NCBI RefSeq assembly: GCF_023370075.1
Contig: NZ_CP097151.1
Coordinates: 186,001-250,000, forward strand
Origin: Deinococcus sp. QL22
Lineage (GTDB): Bacteria; Deinococcota; Deinococci; Deinococcales; Deinococcaceae
Direction: 5' to 3'
DNA length: 64,000 nt
The translations under genes and the position numbers were made by a program. The notes below the pieces were generated by a model. That model did no database searches, had not been told where the DNA came from, and saw nothing but the letters and a program-made list of their open reading frames with translations. Position 1 is the first letter of the stretch. Each line of letters opens with the position of its first letter. Below, one piece after another: positions 62,584 to 64,000 of this stretch.

Positions 62584-62984
62584 TGGGTTGCCTGATCCGC
62601 GCAGACGCCCCTGGCTGGAACGTCACCGGACATCAGCAGCAAAGCAGGAATGAAGTTGACCCAAAATCCACTGAGCGGAGCCAGAGTGACCTGAACGGCC
62701 GTCAAGACCAGCAATGCCAGTCCGGTGCCTCTGGGAAACCGGTGTCCCGCTCGGGCTGTGGACATGATCCAGATGCCCCATAACAGCTGTGTGCCAGCAA
62801 AACTTCCGAGTGAACTCCAGAAGGCGGCCTGTCGGTCCAAGTGTGGCGGGTGCCAGGGCGCGCCTATGACGCCCAGGAGTCCGTCTGGTGCCAGGACGGC
62901 CAGATGAGGAATGACGCTGGCCAAGGCCAGGCACAGGTGGATCAAAGCCACGCCGATCAAGAGACGTCCTGCCCATAGGTACAT
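62580..62984 (-). CDS. Small four-helix membrane protein, DUF6463-like
   Basis: A 134-residue membrane protein with four hydrophobic segments: AGRLLIGVALIHLCLALASVI, AAFWSSLGSFAGTQLLWGIWIM, GLALLVLTAVQVTLAPLSGFWV, and NFIPALLLM. The AGRLLIGVALIHL start and the layout recall DUF6463 proteins, which are often found next to TetR regulators. AAAGGAGCTGAGC before the ATG at 62984 rules out the longer reading to 63089. First gene of the operon; function unknown. Confidence 0.75.
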   Translation of the reverse strand: MYLWAGRLLIGVALIHLCLALASVIPHLAVLAPDGLLGVIGAPWHPPHLDRQAAFWSSLGSFAGTQLLWGIWIMSTARAGHRFPRGTGLALLVLTAVQVTLAPLSGFWVNFIPALLLMSGDVPARGVCADQATQ

Positions 62985-63008
62985 GCTCAGCTCCTTTTGA
63001 ATGTGTTC

Positions 63009-63030
63009 GATAATGAACGTGTTCATTATC
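63009..63030. promoter_or_regulatory. TetR operator candidate, 10-bp arms
   Basis: GATAATGAAC, spacer GT, GTTCATTATC: perfect 10-base arms, 25 bases before the first gene of the TetR operon. Size, symmetry and position match TetR-family operators. Confidence 0.75.
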
Positions 63031-63516
63031 ATGGTCTGAACCAAGAGCAGCAAGGAACAAAGTCCCTTACCCGGATGGACTGCGCGCAAGGCGTCTGGTG
63101 ACGCTCATGAACAACCCCATTTTGGTTCGAGAAGAATGCATCCGGTTGCTCCTCATCTGAACGCTTCACCTCTGAACTTGCCCACTGAATCATAAGGATG
63201 AGGCAGAGAGGGAGAGCCGTCTGCTCGTTGCCTTCTAGCGCTTCCATATGCTGAATGCTCATCCTCCTGGTGAACCAGCTTAAGACGCCTTGAAGGTTGC
63301 CAAATAGAGCAAGCATGTCTCAGACGCATACTTTCGATGCGAAGGGAAGCGTCCACCTTCTGAAAAACGGACGTGCGAGTGGGGCGGAAGCAGGCCCTCA
63401 CACTGGTTCGAGCCCAGTGACCCACACCCTCACAGGCGGCCCAAGCGGTCGCCTTCTCCTTTGCCTCGGCCAGTTGGATTGAAGAAAAGTTCAGCTGTTC
63501 AGCTCACTGAGGGCGG
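63031..63516. other. Gap without gene; contains an isolated tRNA T-arm-like sequence
   Basis: No convincing gene. ACTGG-TTCGAGC-CCAGT at about 63396-63412 has the exact form of a tRNA T-arm, followed by GACCCAC and ACC like an acceptor strand. No matching 5' half, D-arm or anticodon arm was found upstream, so it is not an intact tRNA. Confidence 0.4.
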
Positions 63517-63529
63517 ATGATGGCGTTCC

Positions 63530-63780
63530 TCTTGGACAACAGGAATCCCTCTTCAGCGCCTGTCCTGATCACTGATCAGTTACGAAGTGACGAGGCTGCG
63601 ATTCGGGAGATCTCGAGCCTGAAGGGCGTCGACTACCGGCAGGTGATCTCCACAACGCGGTGCAACAACTTGGTCGGACAGTCTCACCGTCCCGCACGAC
63701 GTCAAGAGCGATATCAACTTGGAGTCAAACGGTGAAGACGAGCGCAGGAATTTCTGAGCCTGCACGCCCGTCTTGAAAAG
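63530..63780 (+). pseudogene. IS6-family transposase remnant (C-terminal part)
   Basis: VLITDQLRSDEAAIREISSLKGVDYRQV is the second Asp region and following helix, then NNLVGQSHRPARRQERYQLGVKR (the conserved N-x-x-E-x-x-HR-x-x-RR region with Glu read as Gly), a stop, and RRAQEFLSLHARLEKFR continuing in frame. No 5' half and no terminal repeat are present. Confidence 0.8.
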
Positions 63781-63837
63781 TTCCGGTGCCGTTACGCTTC
63801 AGCGAAGAGGAACCGGTAAGCCTGTGGATTCCTCAGA

Positions 63838-64000
63838 GTGCAGAGCGTTGCCGTGGGCCGCATGTACCGCATCCGCCGCACGACCTTCCCCATCGGCAGA
63901 GCAGTCGAAGTCCCTCGCTACCAGATTGAAGCTGCTCCGGGCAACAAGCTGGAATTGATCCAGGAAGTGCGCCGTCTGCGGGTGGATTTTGCCACCTTCG
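63838..64000 (+). CDS. Unknown protein, 5' part (runs off window)
   Basis: An open frame continues to the window edge. From a GTG at 63838 or an ATG at 63862 it reads MYRIRRTTFPIGRAVEVPRY and on through IEAAPGNKLELIQEVRRL. Composition is coding-like, but no family is recognised and no strong ribosome-binding site is seen; the true start may be 63838, 63853 or 63862. Confidence 0.4.
   Translation, partial: MQSVAVGRMYRIRRTTFPIGRAVEVPRYQIEAAPGNKLELIQEVRRLRVDFATF

Noticed and set aside
63297..63482. Short plus-strand frame ending GAEAGPHTGSSPVTHT
   Set aside because: The apparent protein is produced by the T-arm-like sequence and has no start site or homology I recognise.
1..64000. CRISPR array or cas genes
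   Set aside because: No regularly spaced direct repeats and no Cas motifs were seen anywhere; the only RNA-guided candidate systems are the TnpB and IS110 elements.

Overview
The window is high-GC bacterial DNA from an organism of, or close to, the genus Deinococcus. The best taxonomic clue is an IS200/IS605 element at about 30.2-31.9 kb whose TnpA, TnpB and right end look very close to ISDra2 of Deinococcus radiodurans (from memory, no alignment run). Many start-stop overlaps (ATGA/GTGA) and likely leaderless promoters fit that genus. A parA-parB pair with an adjacent 22-bp perfect palindrome, together with dense catabolic cassettes and insertion-sequence debris, suggests a plasmid, megaplasmid or chromid rather than a core chromosome.

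Layout. (1) 1-19.9 kb: a glycan-degradation locus with three GH38 alpha-mannosidases, a GH2 beta-mannosidase (cut by the window edge), a GH2 beta-galactosidase/glucuronidase-type enzyme, a GH31/36-like hydrolase, a decayed GH4 gene, a ROK repressor, a ROK sugar kinase, a SIS-type sugar-phosphate isomerase, a class II aldolase, an Asp/Glu-racemase-like protein and two sugar ABC permeases. No solute-binding protein or ATPase is present. (2) 20-31.9 kb: SDR enzymes, a small conserved-looking hypothetical protein, IS6 and IS110 debris, parAB, a beta-helix lipoprotein divergent from a LacI regulator with paired operator-like sites, and the ISDra2-like element. (3) 32.3-39.3 kb: a GntR/UTRA regulator divergent from a tightly overlapping Pot-type ABC transporter, adenine deaminase and nucleoside hydrolase; read together as a purine nucleoside uptake and salvage operon. 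(4) 39.4-52.8 kb: a ten-gene minus-strand operon (oligopeptide-type binding protein and permeases, PanE-like and Gfo/Idh oxidoreductases, DUF885, RraA-like, an SDR without the usual Tyr-Lys motif, M29 aminopeptidase) facing a plus-strand operon (DUF885, IclR, M24 peptidase family). This looks like one regulated system for importing and breaking down a peptide-like compound whose identity I cannot name. (5) 52.8-64 kb: an integrase fragment, IS5, IS6 and IS110 remnants separating small cassettes: PAS-AraC regulator, TetR/P450 pair, class III aminotransferase, and a TetR-FAD monooxygenase-DUF6463-like operon with a clear palindromic operator.

The individual enzyme families are recognisable. The most promising candidates for something undescribed are the peptide-like catabolic locus in region 4, the nucleoside cassette served by a polyamine-type transporter in region 3, and the predicted operator sites that tie local regulators to these operons.
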